Assembly: GCF_013409045.1 (NCBI RefSeq)
Contig: NZ_JACCBT010000001.1
Location: 1,426,001 to 1,490,000 of the forward strand
DNA: 64,000 nucleotides
Direction of reading: 5' to 3'
DNA from: Actinomadura citrea
GTDB taxonomy: Bacteria; Actinomycetota; Actinomycetes; Streptosporangiales; Streptosporangiaceae
Made by a program: the position numbers and the translations under genes. Below the pieces are notes generated by a model. That model did no database searches, was not told the origin of the DNA, and saw only the letters and a program-made list of their open reading frames with translations. The stretch's first letter is position 1; each line of letters starts with the position of its first letter. Of the stretch, positions 25,370 through 33,728 are shown piece after piece.

Positions 25370-26013
25370 GGCACCTTCCGTTCCGGGGACGCCGGACGCG
25401 TCGCGTAGCCGCCCAGGGACGGTTCGAGCAGGTCGAAGGCGGTCTTCGCGGACTCCGCGAGGGCCGCCTCGATCTCTTCGTGGGTCTCGCCCCGCACGGT
25501 GCGGCACACGGTCTCCCGGAAGAGGACGCGGTGGACGCCGCCGAGCTGCGCGGCGACGAGGCGGGGCAGGACGTCGTCCGGACCCGCGCCGGTCTCCTCG
25601 GCGAGGACGGCGGCGAGGGCGTCCTCCCGCTCCTCGTGGAACTCGCGGAGCCGCGCCACCAGCGCCGGGCTCTCGGTGATCATCCGGGCGAAGTCGGGAC
25701 CGGAGAAGCCGATCACGGCGTCATGCCGCCGGAGGGCCTCCAGGAAGCCCCGGCGCAGCGCGGCCAGCGCCGACTCGCCCGGCGCCCGCTCGGCGACCGT
25801 GCGCGCCAGGAGGGCCACGAACACCTCGTGCAGGTCGAGCGCCAGGTCCTCCTTCCTGGGGAAGTAGTTGGTGACGGTCATCTTCGCCACCTGTGCCGCC
25901 GCGGCGACGTCGGCGATCGTCACCCGGTCGAAGCCGTGCCGCAGGAACAGGCGGGTCGCCTGGTGCGAAATGCTCTGGCGCGTCTGCTGCTTCTTCATCT
26001 CCCGCAGTCCCAT
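25366..26013 (-). CDS. TetR/AcrR family regulator
   Basis: 215 residues. The helix-turn-helix TIADVAAAAQVAKMTVTNYFPRKEDL sits in a typical TetR N-terminus (9-60). The C-terminal domain is of the MftR-like group that includes RETVCRTVRGETHEEIEAAL. The ATG at 26013 follows AAGGA. A long, perfect inverted repeat (26034-26068) just upstream is its probable operator and reaches into the region before the divergent sigma-factor gene. The gene could therefore control both itself and the sigma factor. Confidence 0.9.
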   Translation of the reverse strand: MGLREMKKQQTRQSISHQATRLFLRHGFDRVTIADVAAAAQVAKMTVTNYFPRKEDLALDLHEVFVALLARTVAERAPGESALAALRRGFLEALRRHDAVIGFSGPDFARMITESPALVARLREFHEEREDALAAVLAEETGAGPDDVLPRLVAAQLGGVHRVLFRETVCRTVRGETHEEIEAALAESAKTAFDLLEPSLGGYATRPASPERKVP

Positions 26014-26033
26014 GCCGCCATCCTTACATAATG

Positions 26034-26068
26034 CGACCTAAGTTCGTACTTGACACATACTTAGGTCG
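26034..26068. promoter_or_regulatory. Long TetR-type inverted repeat between TetR and sigma-factor genes
   Basis: CGACCTAAGT-N15-ACTTAGGTCG: perfect ten-base arms. The spacer includes a plus-strand TTGACA (26050-26055), usable as a -35 box for the sigma-factor gene. On the minus strand CATTAT (26028-26033) could be a -10 for the TetR gene. A bound repressor would cover both. Confidence 0.7.
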
Positions 26069-26193
26069 GTTCCAAGTTTGGGCGGTGAGCCTGACGGGTA
26101 CCGAGATCGGGTGACCGTTCCCTCCCGGCCGGACGAGCAAAGGACACAGCCCTGAACGCCAGCCACGCGCCGAGCGCAACCCCCCGCTCCACC

Positions 26194-27108
26194 GTGAACC
26201 TCGTCGACCCGATGAAGGACTACCTGTCCCGCATCGGGCGCACCGCGCTGCTCACCGCCGAGCAGGAGGTCGACCTGGCCAAGCGCATCGAGGCCGGCCT
26301 GTTCGCCCGAGAGCGCCTCATGACCCTGGGCGACGAACTGAGCCTCCAGGACAAGCAGGACCTGGAGTGGATCGCCGCCGACGGTGCCCGCGCCAAGGAG
26401 CACATGGTCGAGGCGAACCTGCGCCTCGTCGTGTCGCTCGCCAAGCGCTACATGGGCCACGGCCTCCAGCTCAACGACCTCGTGCAGGAGGGCAATCTCG
26501 GCCTGATCCGCGCCGTGGAGAAGTTCGAGTACCGCCGCGGCCTGAAGTTCTCCACCTACGCCGTCTGGTGGATCAAACAGGCGATCAGCCGCGCGCTGGC
26601 CGACCAGAGCCGCACCATCCGCATCCCCGTGCACGTCGTCGAGGTGCTCAACCGGATGACGCGCGTCCGGCGGCGGATGATGCAGGACCTCGGCCGCGAG
26701 CCGAACTCGCAGGAACTGGCCGTCGAGCTCGACGTCACGCCCGAGAAGGTCGAGTGGCTGCGGCGGCAGGCCCGCGAGCCGCTGTCCCTGCACACCCCGC
26801 TCGGAGAGGACGGCGACGGCGAGCTCGCCGACGTCATCGAGGACCCCGACGGCGGCGACCCCGCCGACGTCGTGGCGACGTCGATGCTGCGCGGGCGGCT
26901 CGACGCCGTCCTGGAGACGCTCACCGAGCGCGAGGCGGGCGTCATCTCGCTGCGGTTCGGACTGTCGGGCGGCGAGCCCAAGACCCTGGAGGAGGTCGGC
27001 AAGGTCTACGGGGTGACGCGCGAGCGCATCCGGCAGATCGAGTCCAAGGGCATGCACAAGCTGCGCCACCCGTCCCGCCGCGAGACCCTCGCGGACCTGC
27101 TCGGCTGA
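26194..27108 (+). CDS. Primary-like (group 2) RNA polymerase sigma factor
   Basis: 304 residues, like the Hrd/SigB proteins of actinomycetes. Region 1.2 is [20 protein letters not shown]. Region 2 has [20 protein letters not shown], then [21 protein letters not shown] and [20 protein letters not shown]. Region 4.2 is [19 protein letters not shown]. It lacks the long N-terminal extension of the housekeeping factor. The start is unclear. The GTG at 26194 has no ribosome site. The only other in-frame option after the stop at 26092 is CTG at 26152, preceded by AAAGGA. Its promoter region carries the TetR operator at 26034-26068. Confidence 0.93.
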   Translation: MNLVDPMKDYLSRIGRTALLTAEQEVDLAKRIEAGLFARERLMTLGDELSLQDKQDLEWIAADGARAKEHMVEANLRLVVSLAKRYMGHGLQLNDLVQEGNLGLIRAVEKFEYRRGLKFSTYAVWWIKQAISRALADQSRTIRIPVHVVEVLNRMTRVRRRMMQDLGREPNSQELAVELDVTPEKVEWLRRQAREPLSLHTPLGEDGDGELADVIEDPDGGDPADVVATSMLRGRLDAVLETLTEREAGVISLRFGLSGGEPKTLEEVGKVYGVTRERIRQIESKGMHKLRHPSRRETLADLLG

Positions 27109-27124
27109 CCCTGCCGGCCCGACC

Positions 27125-27172
27125 GACGCCCGGGGAGGCCGACGCCCGGGGAGGCCGACGCCCGGGGAGGCC
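27125..27172. repeat. Three exact 16-bp tandem repeats
   Basis: GACGCCCGGGGAGGCC occurs three times head to tail, starting 17 bases after the sigma-factor stop. Each unit contains the palindrome CCCGGG. No function is evident. Confidence 0.9.
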
Positions 27173-27214
27173 GCGGCGCCCTTCCGCACGGCCCCGCGTG
27201 CCGACCCGGGGACG

Positions 27215-27535
27215 TCAGGTCGCGGCGCCGGGGCCTCCGGCCAGCCGCCGGGCGAGTTCGTCGCGCTCACGGGTGAGCTCGGCCACCTCGTGCTGGAGCT
27301 CGAAGATGCGCCGGATGGCGGGCAGCGTCATGCCCTCGCCCATCATCGAGACGACCTCCTGAATGCGGCCGACCTCGTGGCGGCTGTAGCGGCGCTGACC
27401 GCCGGTCGAGCGCTGAGGGGAGACGACCCGGTGGTCGTCGATGCGGCGCAGGAACGCCTGCTGGACGTCCAGCATCTGCGCCACCTGTCCCACCGTGAAC
27501 AGCGCGGCGTGCTCGTCGTCGAACGGCAGGTTCAT
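27215..27535 (-). CDS. MerR-family regulator, HspR-like
   Basis: 106 residues. The N-terminal winged helix (LFTVGQVAQMLDVQQAFLRR, then GGQRRYSRHEVGRIQEV) is followed by a short coiled-coil tail (FELQHEVAELTRERDELARR). The family includes HspR, the repressor of actinobacterial heat-shock genes. Here the gene stands 115 bases after an Hsp20 gene and shares its transcript. The ATG at 27535 has GGAGG five bases upstream. It is the likely repressor acting on the operator that overlaps the hsp20 promoter (28156-28201). No dnaK-grpE-dnaJ genes are nearby, unlike the classical hspR setting. Confidence 0.88.
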   Translation of the reverse strand: MNLPFDDEHAALFTVGQVAQMLDVQQAFLRRIDDHRVVSPQRSTGGQRRYSRHEVGRIQEVVSMMGEGMTLPAIRRIFELQHEVAELTRERDELARRLAGGPGAAT

Positions 27536-27650
27536 GCGGGCCTCCTCGGCGCCGGTGCGGTCCCGGCGGACCGCCGGGCGAATGCGTGCGGCCCCGGTCG
27601 CCTCGGCTCGTCGAAGGCCGCGCCGACCGGGGCCGCCCGGACACCGCGCG

Positions 27651-28091
27651 TCAGCGCCTGATCGCCTTCTGGCCGCCGCCCGACTGCTGGACGGCCACCT
27701 TCCGCGGCCGCGCCCGCTCCAGCACGGGGATGCGGACGGCGAGGACGCCGTTCTCGTAGGCGGCCTCGATCGCCTCGGCGTCCAGGTGCTCCGACAGGTA
27801 GACCCGGCGGGTGAAGGAGCCCATGGTGCGCTCGCGGACGAAGACGCGCTCGTCCTCGTCGAACTCCTCCTCGCGCCGCGCGGTCACCGAGAGCACACCG
27901 CGGTCGACGGTGACCTCGATGGAGCCGGGGTCGACCCCCGGCAGGTCGAACCGCAGGACGACGTCGTCGGCGCGGCGGATGCCGTCCATCGGCATGCCGG
28001 CGCCGCCGCCCTGACCGGCGGCCTGGCGGACCGCCCGGTCGAACTGACGCTCGAACTCCTGCACGAACGGGTCGATCGACGTCAGCAACAT
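27651..28091 (-). CDS. Hsp20/alpha-crystallin small heat-shock protein
   Basis: 146 residues. The alpha-crystallin domain (about 38-130) has the family signatures VVLRFDLPGVDPGSIEVTVD, GVLSVTAR and, near the end, YENGVLAVRIPVLE. It is an ATP-independent holdase chaperone that forms oligomers. The ATG at 28091 follows an ideal ribosome site, GGAGGTGAT. The leader is about 75 bases and the promoter has near-consensus -35 and -10 boxes (28173-28201) overlapped by an operator. The MerR/HspR-like gene follows on the same strand and is its probable autoregulated repressor. Confidence 0.94.
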   Translation of the reverse strand: MLLTSIDPFVQEFERQFDRAVRQAAGQGGGAGMPMDGIRRADDVVLRFDLPGVDPGSIEVTVDRGVLSVTARREEEFDEDERVFVRERTMGSFTRRVYLSEHLDAEAIEAAYENGVLAVRIPVLERARPRKVAVQQSGGGQKAIRR

Positions 28092-28155
28092 GGACCATCA
28101 CCTCCGAAGACCTCGGCGCCTGGCTGTGCGCCGGTTACCTGTTCCTCGTACAAGA

Positions 28156-28201
28156 GGAAACCTGTAACTCAAGTTATAGGAAACCGGGAAGCCGCTGTCA
28201 A
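28156..28201 (-). promoter_or_regulatory. hsp20 promoter with overlapping operator
   Basis: On the minus strand TTGACA (28196-28201) and TATAAC (28173-28178) are 17 bases apart, a near-perfect vegetative promoter. The -10 lies inside the inverted repeat CCTGTAACT-CA-AGTTATAGG (28161-28180, one mismatch). GGAAACC is repeated at 28156-28162 and 28179-28185. The centre includes CTTGAGT, one half of the HspR (HAIR) consensus. Repressor binding would block the promoter directly. Confidence 0.8.
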
Positions 28202-28345
28202 GCCCCGGTCGCTGTGCCCGCCCACTCGCATGTGTCGCGATCGCTCCGTTTTGGTGGCTCTGGGGCCGCTTCCACCCTCGGGATGAGAGAGTGGATGATC
28301 TAGAAACGGCTCCTTCGGGAACACGGTCGGCGCGGAGAGACGGGG

Positions 28346-29677
28346 ATGATGGCCAGAGGGCTGGGACGGCTGACGGGGCGCGGCGTCGTCAGGGGCGCGG
28401 CCGCGGGGGCGGTGCTCGTTCTGACGTTGGCGACGGCCCAGGTCGCGGCGACGGCGGCCGGGCCGGACGTGGGCCCGTCCGCGATCGCCACGGCGCTGCC
28501 GCCGACCGTCCCGTTCGATCCCGCCAAGCTTCGGGCCACCCTGGACGCCACGCACGACGCCGGCATGTACGGGCTGTTCTCCGAGGTCCGGGACGGCCGC
28601 ACGGCGTGGGACGGCGCGGCGGGGGCGGCGGACGTGCGCACGGGGCGCCCGGTCACCCCGGGCATGCGTCAGCGGGTCGGCAGCATCACCAAGTCGTTCG
28701 TCGCCACCGCGATCCTCCAGCAGGTCGAGCAGGGGCGCGTCGACCTCGACGCCCCGGTCGCCCGCTACCTGCCCGGCCTCATTCCGGGACGCTACGGCGA
28801 GCAGACGACCGTGCGGATGGTGCTCGACCACACGAGCGGCATCGGCGACTACGTCGCCGCGGCGTTCCCCTCACTGCGGGAGCTGTCGGCCGACAGCCTG
28901 GACGAGTACCGGTTCCGCGACGTCCGGCCCGCGCAGCTCGTCGCGTGGGGGGTGCGGGCGCCGCGCACCGGAGAGCCGGGCGAGCGCTGGTCGTACTCCA
29001 ACACCAACTACGTCATCGCCGGGGAACTCCTGGAGAAGGTGACCGGGACCACGGCGGAGAAGTACATCACCCGGAACGTCATCCGGAAAGCCGGGCTGAA
29101 GCACACCTACTTCCCGTCCTCGCCCTGGATAGCGGGTCCGCACCCGCGGATGTACGAGTCGCTGTACCAGCATGTGACGCCGCCCCGCGACTACAGCACC
29201 TTCGACATGAGCTGGGCGTGGACGGCGGGCGCGCTGGTCTCCACCATGGACGACCTCAACCGCTTCTACCGCAGGCTCCTCACCGGCGACCTCATCGGGC
29301 CGGACGCCCTGGCGCAGATGCAGCGGACCGTCCCGGTGAAGGACGCGGACGGCAACGTCCTGATGAACTACGGCCTCGGGCTCTACTCTCTCGACCTCCC
29401 GTGCGGGACGTTCTGGGGTCACGACGGCGCGGTCTTCGGCGCCGGGACCCAGTCCCTGTCGTCCGCCGGGGGCGAGCGGCAGATCTCCCTGGCCTTCAAC
29501 CTGATGAAGTACCAGCAGCTCAGCGCCGGCGGCACGCCCGTCCCGCACCCGATCGACAACGCGCTGGCCGCGCACGTGGTGGAGGCCCTGTGCGGCAGCC
29601 GGCCCGCGACCGGCACGGCCCGGCCCCCGGCGCAGGTGCGGTTGCTGCCGCTCCAGGCCCTCCGCGCCGCCGGATGA
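28346..29677 (+). CDS. Serine hydrolase, beta-lactamase/DD-peptidase fold (class C-like)
   Basis: 443 residues. A signal peptide is present (basic MARGLGRLTGRG, hydrophobic core, Ala-rich cleavage near 38), so the protein is exported. The catalytic SxxK is SITK, with Ser113 and Lys116. The second motif YSN is at 217-219 (YSNTNY). The third-motif region reads GHDGAVFGAG. These fit D-alanyl-D-alanine carboxypeptidases and related esterases more than a resistance enzyme. ATGs at 28346 and 28349 are equivalent starts, with a GAGACGGGG ribosome site. It converges on the PLP-enzyme gene. A hairpin covers both stop codons. Confidence 0.92.
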   Translation: MMARGLGRLTGRGVVRGAAAGAVLVLTLATAQVAATAAGPDVGPSAIATALPPTVPFDPAKLRATLDATHDAGMYGLFSEVRDGRTAWDGAAGAADVRTGRPVTPGMRQRVGSITKSFVATAILQQVEQGRVDLDAPVARYLPGLIPGRYGEQTTVRMVLDHTSGIGDYVAAAFPSLRELSADSLDEYRFRDVRPAQLVAWGVRAPRTGEPGERWSYSNTNYVIAGELLEKVTGTTAEKYITRNVIRKAGLKHTYFPSSPWIAGPHPRMYESLYQHVTPPRDYSTFDMSWAWTAGALVSTMDDLNRFYRRLLTGDLIGPDALAQMQRTVPVKDADGNVLMNYGLGLYSLDLPCGTFWGHDGAVFGAGTQSLSSAGGERQISLAFNLMKYQQLSAGGTPVPHPIDNALAAHVVEALCGSRPATGTARPPAQVRLLPLQALRAAG

Positions 29678-29703
29678 CACGCGGCTGACCCGCGAAGGTG
29701 TCA
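29675..29703. terminator. Hairpin spanning both convergent stop codons
   Basis: TGACAC-GCGG pairs with CCGC-(GAAG)-GTGTCA. The left arm begins with the TGA of the serine hydrolase, and the right arm ends with the TCA that is the complement of the PLP-enzyme's stop. It probably terminates both transcripts. Confidence 0.6.
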
Positions 29704-30642
29704 GGCCAGGCTGGACGGATCGGTGTTGGCGCCGCACAGGACGACCACGACACGCTCCCCGGGGGACGGGCGGTAGGCACCGCTGCGGAGCGCCGCCACG
29801 GCGGCGGCCGTGCCGTGCTCGACGACGAGGCGGTACTCCTCCCACACGAACCGGCGGGCCTCGATGATCGCCTCGTCGGTGACCAGGACGGGACGCACCC
29901 CGGTACGGGAGGCGACCGCGAACGCGATCTCGCCGGCCCGGGTCGCGCCGAGGGAGTCGGCGGCGATCCCCGACACCTCCACGTCCACGGGACGTCCGGC
30001 GTGCAGGGCGCGTTCGAGGGTCGGGATCGTCACGGGCTCGACGCCGACGACGCGCGCCCGCCCTTCGAGCGCGGCGGCGACGCCCGCCATCAGCCCTCCG
30101 CCGCCGACCGCCAGCAGGACCGTGTCGGCCTCGCCACCGGTCTGCTCCAGCAACTCCAGGCCCAGCGTGCCCTGGCCCGCGCACACCTCCGGCAGGTCGT
30201 AGGCGTGGCAGAACAGCGCGCCGGTGTCGACGGCGCGCTTGGTCGCGGCGTCCTGCGCCTCGGCGTACCGGGTGCCGACCTGCACGACCGCGGCGCCGAG
30301 GGCCCGCAGCCGCGCGACCTTCACCGCGGGCGCCGTCTCCGGCACGTACACCTCGGCCGGGACGCCGGCCCGCGCCGCCGCGTACGCGAAGGCCAGCCCC
30401 GCGTTCCCGCCGGACGCAGCGACGACGCCCGCCTCCGGAAGCCGCCCCTCGTCCCGTGCGGCCAGGATGTGGTTGAACGCACCGCGCGCCTTGAACGACC
30501 CCGTGTGCTGCGTCAGTTCGAGCTTCAGCCACATCCGCCCGGCGGGCGCGAGCGGCCCCGGCTCGACCTCGACCATCGGCGTGCGGCGGACATGCCCCGC
30601 GACACGCTCCGCCGCGGCCTGGACGTCTGAGCGATCGATCAC
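29701..30642 (-). CDS. PLP-dependent threonine/serine dehydratase-like enzyme
   Basis: 313 residues, the fold type II PLP family (catabolic threonine dehydratase, serine racemase, hydroxyectoine utilisation EutB). The Schiff-base lysine is Lys51 in HTGSFKARGAFNHI. The asparagine loop is ASGGNAGLAFAYAA, and the phosphate-binding glycine loop AVGGGGLMAGVAAAL. There is no regulatory ACT domain, so feedback inhibition by isoleucine is unlikely. The GTG at 30642 follows GGAGGGAG. The exact substrate cannot be assigned. It is a single gene, with the repeat array upstream. Confidence 0.9.
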   Translation of the reverse strand: MIDRSDVQAAAERVAGHVRRTPMVEVEPGPLAPAGRMWLKLELTQHTGSFKARGAFNHILAARDEGRLPEAGVVAASGGNAGLAFAYAAARAGVPAEVYVPETAPAVKVARLRALGAAVVQVGTRYAEAQDAATKRAVDTGALFCHAYDLPEVCAGQGTLGLELLEQTGGEADTVLLAVGGGGLMAGVAAALEGRARVVGVEPVTIPTLERALHAGRPVDVEVSGIAADSLGATRAGEIAFAVASRTGVRPVLVTDEAIIEARRFVWEEYRLVVEHGTAAAVAALRSGAYRPSPGERVVVVLCGANTDPSSLA

Positions 30643-30729
30643 CGTTCTCCCTCCGAAGCCCCCAGCACCCAACACCAGTTTGGGACATGACACCCGCTCA
30701 GGCCACCCGAACCCCCGCCCGTACCCCAA

Positions 30730-31107
30730 CCCCCTGGTGAGGGCTGCCCGGGGTCCTCCGCTTCGCTCCGGACGCCGGGCAGTTCATTTTGGGGGGCGCC
30801 CCCCCAAGCCCCTGGTGAGGGCAGTTGATCGGGGTCCTCCGCTTCGCTCCGGACGCCGGGCGGTTCATTTTTGGGGGGCGACCCCCCAAGCCCCTGGTGA
30901 GGGCAGTTGATCGGGGTCCTCCGCTTCGCTCCGGACGCCGGGCGGTTCATTTTTGGGGGGCGACCCCCCAAGCCCCCCGGCAAGGGCGGCTGACCGGCGT
31001 CCTCCGCTTCGCTCCGGACGCCGGGCGGTTCATTTTTGGGGGGCGACCCCCCAAGCCCCCCGGCAAGGGCGGCTGACCGGCGTCCTCCGCTTCGCTCCGG
31101 ACGCCGG
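30730..31107. repeat. Array of five tandem 81-83 bp repeats with hairpins
   Basis: The motif CCTCCGCTTCGCTCCGGACG recurs at 30755, 30836, 30918, 31001 and 31084 (periods 81, 82, 83, 83). Complete units also carry TTGGGGGG-CGA-CCCCCCAA (for example 30871-30889), an eight-base-pair stem with a three-base loop, preceded by a T-run. Units 2 and 3 share one spacer (TGGTGAGGGCAGTTGATC) and units 4 and 5 another (CGGCAAGGGCGGCTGACC), showing two rounds of duplication. The array fills the 552-base gap between the PLP-enzyme gene and the monooxygenase gene. No coding function is seen. Confidence 0.92.
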
Positions 31108-31194
31108 TCAGCGGACGGTGCGGAGTTGGTCAGCGAGCGCGGCGAGTCTCTTCATCGGTGCGGGAGGCACGTCCCGCCGACTAGGGAGGTCCCC

Positions 31195-32358
31195 ATGAAG
31201 AACGTCCTCATCTCGGGTGCGAGCATCGGCGGTCCCGCGCTGGCGTACTGGCTGCGGCGGTACGGGTTCGGTGTGACGGTCGTGGAGGTGGCGCCCGGGC
31301 CGCGGGCCGGCGGGCAGGCGATCGACGTGCGCGGGCCGGCGCTGGAGGTCGCCGAGCGGATGGGCGTCCTCGACCGGATCCGCGAGCAGCGCGTCGAGAT
31401 GCGCGGCATGTCCATGGTGGACGGGGACGGCAACGAGCTGTACCGCAGCGAGGAGTACACGATCAGCGGCGGCGACCTGAGCAGCCCGGACGTGGAGATC
31501 CTGCGCGACGACCTGTCCCGGATCCTGGCGGACGCGGCCGGCGACGGCGTCGAGTATCTCTACGGCGACTCGATCGCCGGGCTGGAGCAGGGCGACGACG
31601 GCGTGCGGGTGATCTTCCACAGCGGGCTGATCCGCACGTTCGACCTGGTCGTCGGCGCGGACGGCGCGCACTCGGCCACGCGGCGGCTGGTTTTCGGGCC
31701 GGAGAAGGACTACCTGACCCACCTCGGCACCTACCTCTCGGTGTGGACGGCCCCGAACTTCCTCGGCCTGGACCGCTGGCAGGTGTTCCACCAGATGCCG
31801 GGCAGCAGCTGGGGCGGCGGCGTGATGAGCGTCCGCGGCAACGAGGAGGTCCGCGTCTACATGGGGTTCGAGTCCGAGCGGCCGATCGAGTACGACCACC
31901 GCGACACCGCCGCGCAGAAGAAGATCATGGCGGACGCGCTGGCCGGGGGCGGCTGGGTGCTGCCCGAGCTGCTGGAGACGATGTGGGCGGCGCCCGACTT
32001 CCACTTCGACTCGATGGCGCAGGTCCACATGGACTCCTGGTCGAAGGGGCGGGTCGTCCTGCTGGGGGACGCGGGGTACTGCGGATCGCCGCTTTCCGGG
32101 CAGGGCACGAGCATGGCCATCGTCGGCGCGTACGTGCTGGCCGGGGAGCTGAAGGCGGCGGCCGGCGACCACCGCGCCGCGTTCGCGAACTACGAGAAGG
32201 AGCTGCGCGGGTACGTCGCCGCCAACCAGGAGCTGGCGCTGACCAACAAGGCGCGGGTGGACGCGCAGCGCAACGCCGAGATGGGCGCCGAGACCGAGGC
32301 GATCGGCTTCCAGGACTTCGGCGAGATCGTCGGCTCGTTCACGGTGCGGGACTACTGA
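31195..32358 (+). CDS. FAD-dependent monooxygenase (PHBH/TetX-like)
   Basis: 387 residues, single-component flavoprotein hydroxylase. The Rossmann dinucleotide site is SGASIGGPALAYWLRR (residues 7-22). The DG-type motif is VVGADGAHSATR and the second FAD motif LLGDAGYCGSPLSGQGTSMA (Gly291-Asp292). Relatives hydroxylate aromatic or polyketide substrates, or inactivate tetracyclines and rifamycins. The substrate here is not predictable. The ATG at 31195 follows GGGAGG. The 3' end overlaps the convergent ECF sigma gene by 20 bases. The repeat array ends 87 bases upstream. Confidence 0.93.
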   Translation: MKNVLISGASIGGPALAYWLRRYGFGVTVVEVAPGPRAGGQAIDVRGPALEVAERMGVLDRIREQRVEMRGMSMVDGDGNELYRSEEYTISGGDLSSPDVEILRDDLSRILADAAGDGVEYLYGDSIAGLEQGDDGVRVIFHSGLIRTFDLVVGADGAHSATRRLVFGPEKDYLTHLGTYLSVWTAPNFLGLDRWQVFHQMPGSSWGGGVMSVRGNEEVRVYMGFESERPIEYDHRDTAAQKKIMADALAGGGWVLPELLETMWAAPDFHFDSMAQVHMDSWSKGRVVLLGDAGYCGSPLSGQGTSMAIVGAYVLAGELKAAAGDHRAAFANYEKELRGYVAANQELALTNKARVDAQRNAEMGAETEAIGFQDFGEIVGSFTVRDY

Positions 32359-33643
32359 GCGAGGCGGCGCGGTCCAGCAGGACCTTGCGTTCGGGCGCGT
32401 TGCGGGTGAGCTCCGCGGCGCGCTCGAACTGCGTCCGGGCCTCCTCCAGGCGCCCGAGGCGGGCGAGCAGGTCGCCGCGGACGCTCGGCAGCAGGTGGTA
32501 GCCGCGCAGGGCGGGCTCGTCCGCCAGCGCGTCGGCGAGCTCAAGACCCTTCTCGGCGCCGTCCGCCATGCCGACCGCCACGGCCCGGTTGAGCTCCACG
32601 ACGGGGGACGGCGCGACGCGGGCGAGGACCTCGTAGAGCGACGCGATCTGCGCCCAGTCGGTGTCCTCGGCGGCGGGCGCCTGCGCGTGGCAGGCGGCGA
32701 TCGCGGCCTGCAGGACGTAGGGGCCGGGCGGCTCGCCGATCTTCTTCGCGCGCAGCAGCGCCGCGAACCCGCGGTGGATGAGGAGCCTGTCCCACCGGCC
32801 GCGGTCCTGCTCCAGAAGCGGGACGGGCTCCCCGGACGGCCCGGTGCGCGCCCGGGTGCGGGACGCCTGGATCTCCATCAGCGCGGCGAGCCCGTGCACC
32901 TCGGGCTCGCCCGGGGCCAGCTCCGCGAGGATCCGGCCGAGGCGCAGCGCCTCGCGGCACAGGTCCGCCCGCACCCAGGCGTCGCCCGCGCTGGCGGCGT
33001 ACCCCTCGTTGAAGATGAGGTAGACGACCTCCAGCACGGACGCCAGCCGGGCCGCGCGGCCGGGCCCCTCCGGCACCTCGAACGGGACGTTCGCCTCCGA
33101 CAGCGTCCGTTTCGCCCGGACGATCCGCTGCGCCACGGTCGCCTCGGGGACGAGGAACGCGTGCGCGATCTCCTCGGTGGTGAGGCCGCCGAGCATGCGC
33201 AGCGTCAGCGCCACCCGCGCCTGCGCGGACAGCACGGGGTGGCACGCGGTGAAGACCAGCCGGAGGACGTCGTCCTCGATGCGGTCGTCGTCCGGAACGT
33301 CGAACTCCTCGGGCGGCGCCTGGGTCTCCAGGTCGCGGCCCATTTCCTCGATCTTGTCGTCGAGGCGCCGCAGCCGCCGGATCCGGTCGACGGCGCGGCG
33401 CTTGCCGACGGCCATGAGCCAGGCGCCCGGGTTGTCCGGGACGCCTGACTCCGGCCACTGTTCGAGCGCGGCGACCAGCGCGTCCTGCGCGAGTTCCTCG
33501 GCGAGCCCGATGTCGTGCACCATGCGGGCGAGACCGGCGATGATGCGCGCGGCCTCCAGCCGCCACACCGCGTCGATGCTCGCGTGCACGCCCGTGCCGC
33601 GCGCGGGCGCCCTACGCGCCCCGGGCTCGTCCGATGCCGTCAC
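32339..33643 (-). CDS. ECF sigma factor with long C-terminal helical domain (DUF6596 type)
   Basis: 434 residues. Sigma region 2 is near residues 28-95 (AEELAQDALVAALEQWPESG, then PGAWLMAVGKRRAVDRIRR), and region 4 near 140-195 (GGLTTEEIAHAFLVPEATVA). The C-terminal 230 residues are TPR-like helices (YLIFNEGYAASAGDAWVRAD; LLEQDRGRWDR) typical of this large ECF group. Such factors are nearly always encoded after a YCII/DGPF protein, as here (33729-34082, 85 bases upstream). A paralogous pair occurs at 56421-57952. GTG start at 33643; no clear ribosome site. The C-terminal domain probably controls activity in place of an anti-sigma protein. Confidence 0.92.
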   Translation of the reverse strand: MTASDEPGARRAPARGTGVHASIDAVWRLEAARIIAGLARMVHDIGLAEELAQDALVAALEQWPESGVPDNPGAWLMAVGKRRAVDRIRRLRRLDDKIEEMGRDLETQAPPEEFDVPDDDRIEDDVLRLVFTACHPVLSAQARVALTLRMLGGLTTEEIAHAFLVPEATVAQRIVRAKRTLSEANVPFEVPEGPGRAARLASVLEVVYLIFNEGYAASAGDAWVRADLCREALRLGRILAELAPGEPEVHGLAALMEIQASRTRARTGPSGEPVPLLEQDRGRWDRLLIHRGFAALLRAKKIGEPPGPYVLQAAIAACHAQAPAAEDTDWAQIASLYEVLARVAPSPVVELNRAVAVGMADGAEKGLELADALADEPALRGYHLLPSVRGDLLARLGRLEEARTQFERAAELTRNAPERKVLLDRAASLSSPAP

Positions 33644-33728
33644 GCTGCCGATGAGAGCATCCGCACCGGCCGCCGCGCAAACTCAGCGGACGCTCACCGG
33701 CCCGGCCGGACGCCCCCCGGCCGCGACC

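Noticed and set aside
27125..27172. The three 16-bp repeats as iterons or an origin
   Set aside because: Too few and too GC-rich, with no replication gene nearby; most likely slippage.
28346..29677. The serine hydrolase as an antibiotic-resistance beta-lactamase
   Set aside because: It has SxxK and YSN motifs, but these are shared with DD-peptidases and esterases, and nothing in the context points to resistance.
30730..31107. The five repeats as a CRISPR array
   Set aside because: The whole 81-83 bp unit is repeated, spacers are not unique (two pairs are identical), and no cas genes are near.
30698..31198. Repetitive proteins encoded by the repeat array on either strand
   Set aside because: Unit length is 81, 82 or 83, so the frame changes from unit to unit. 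No ribosome site is found and the peptide has no sensible composition.
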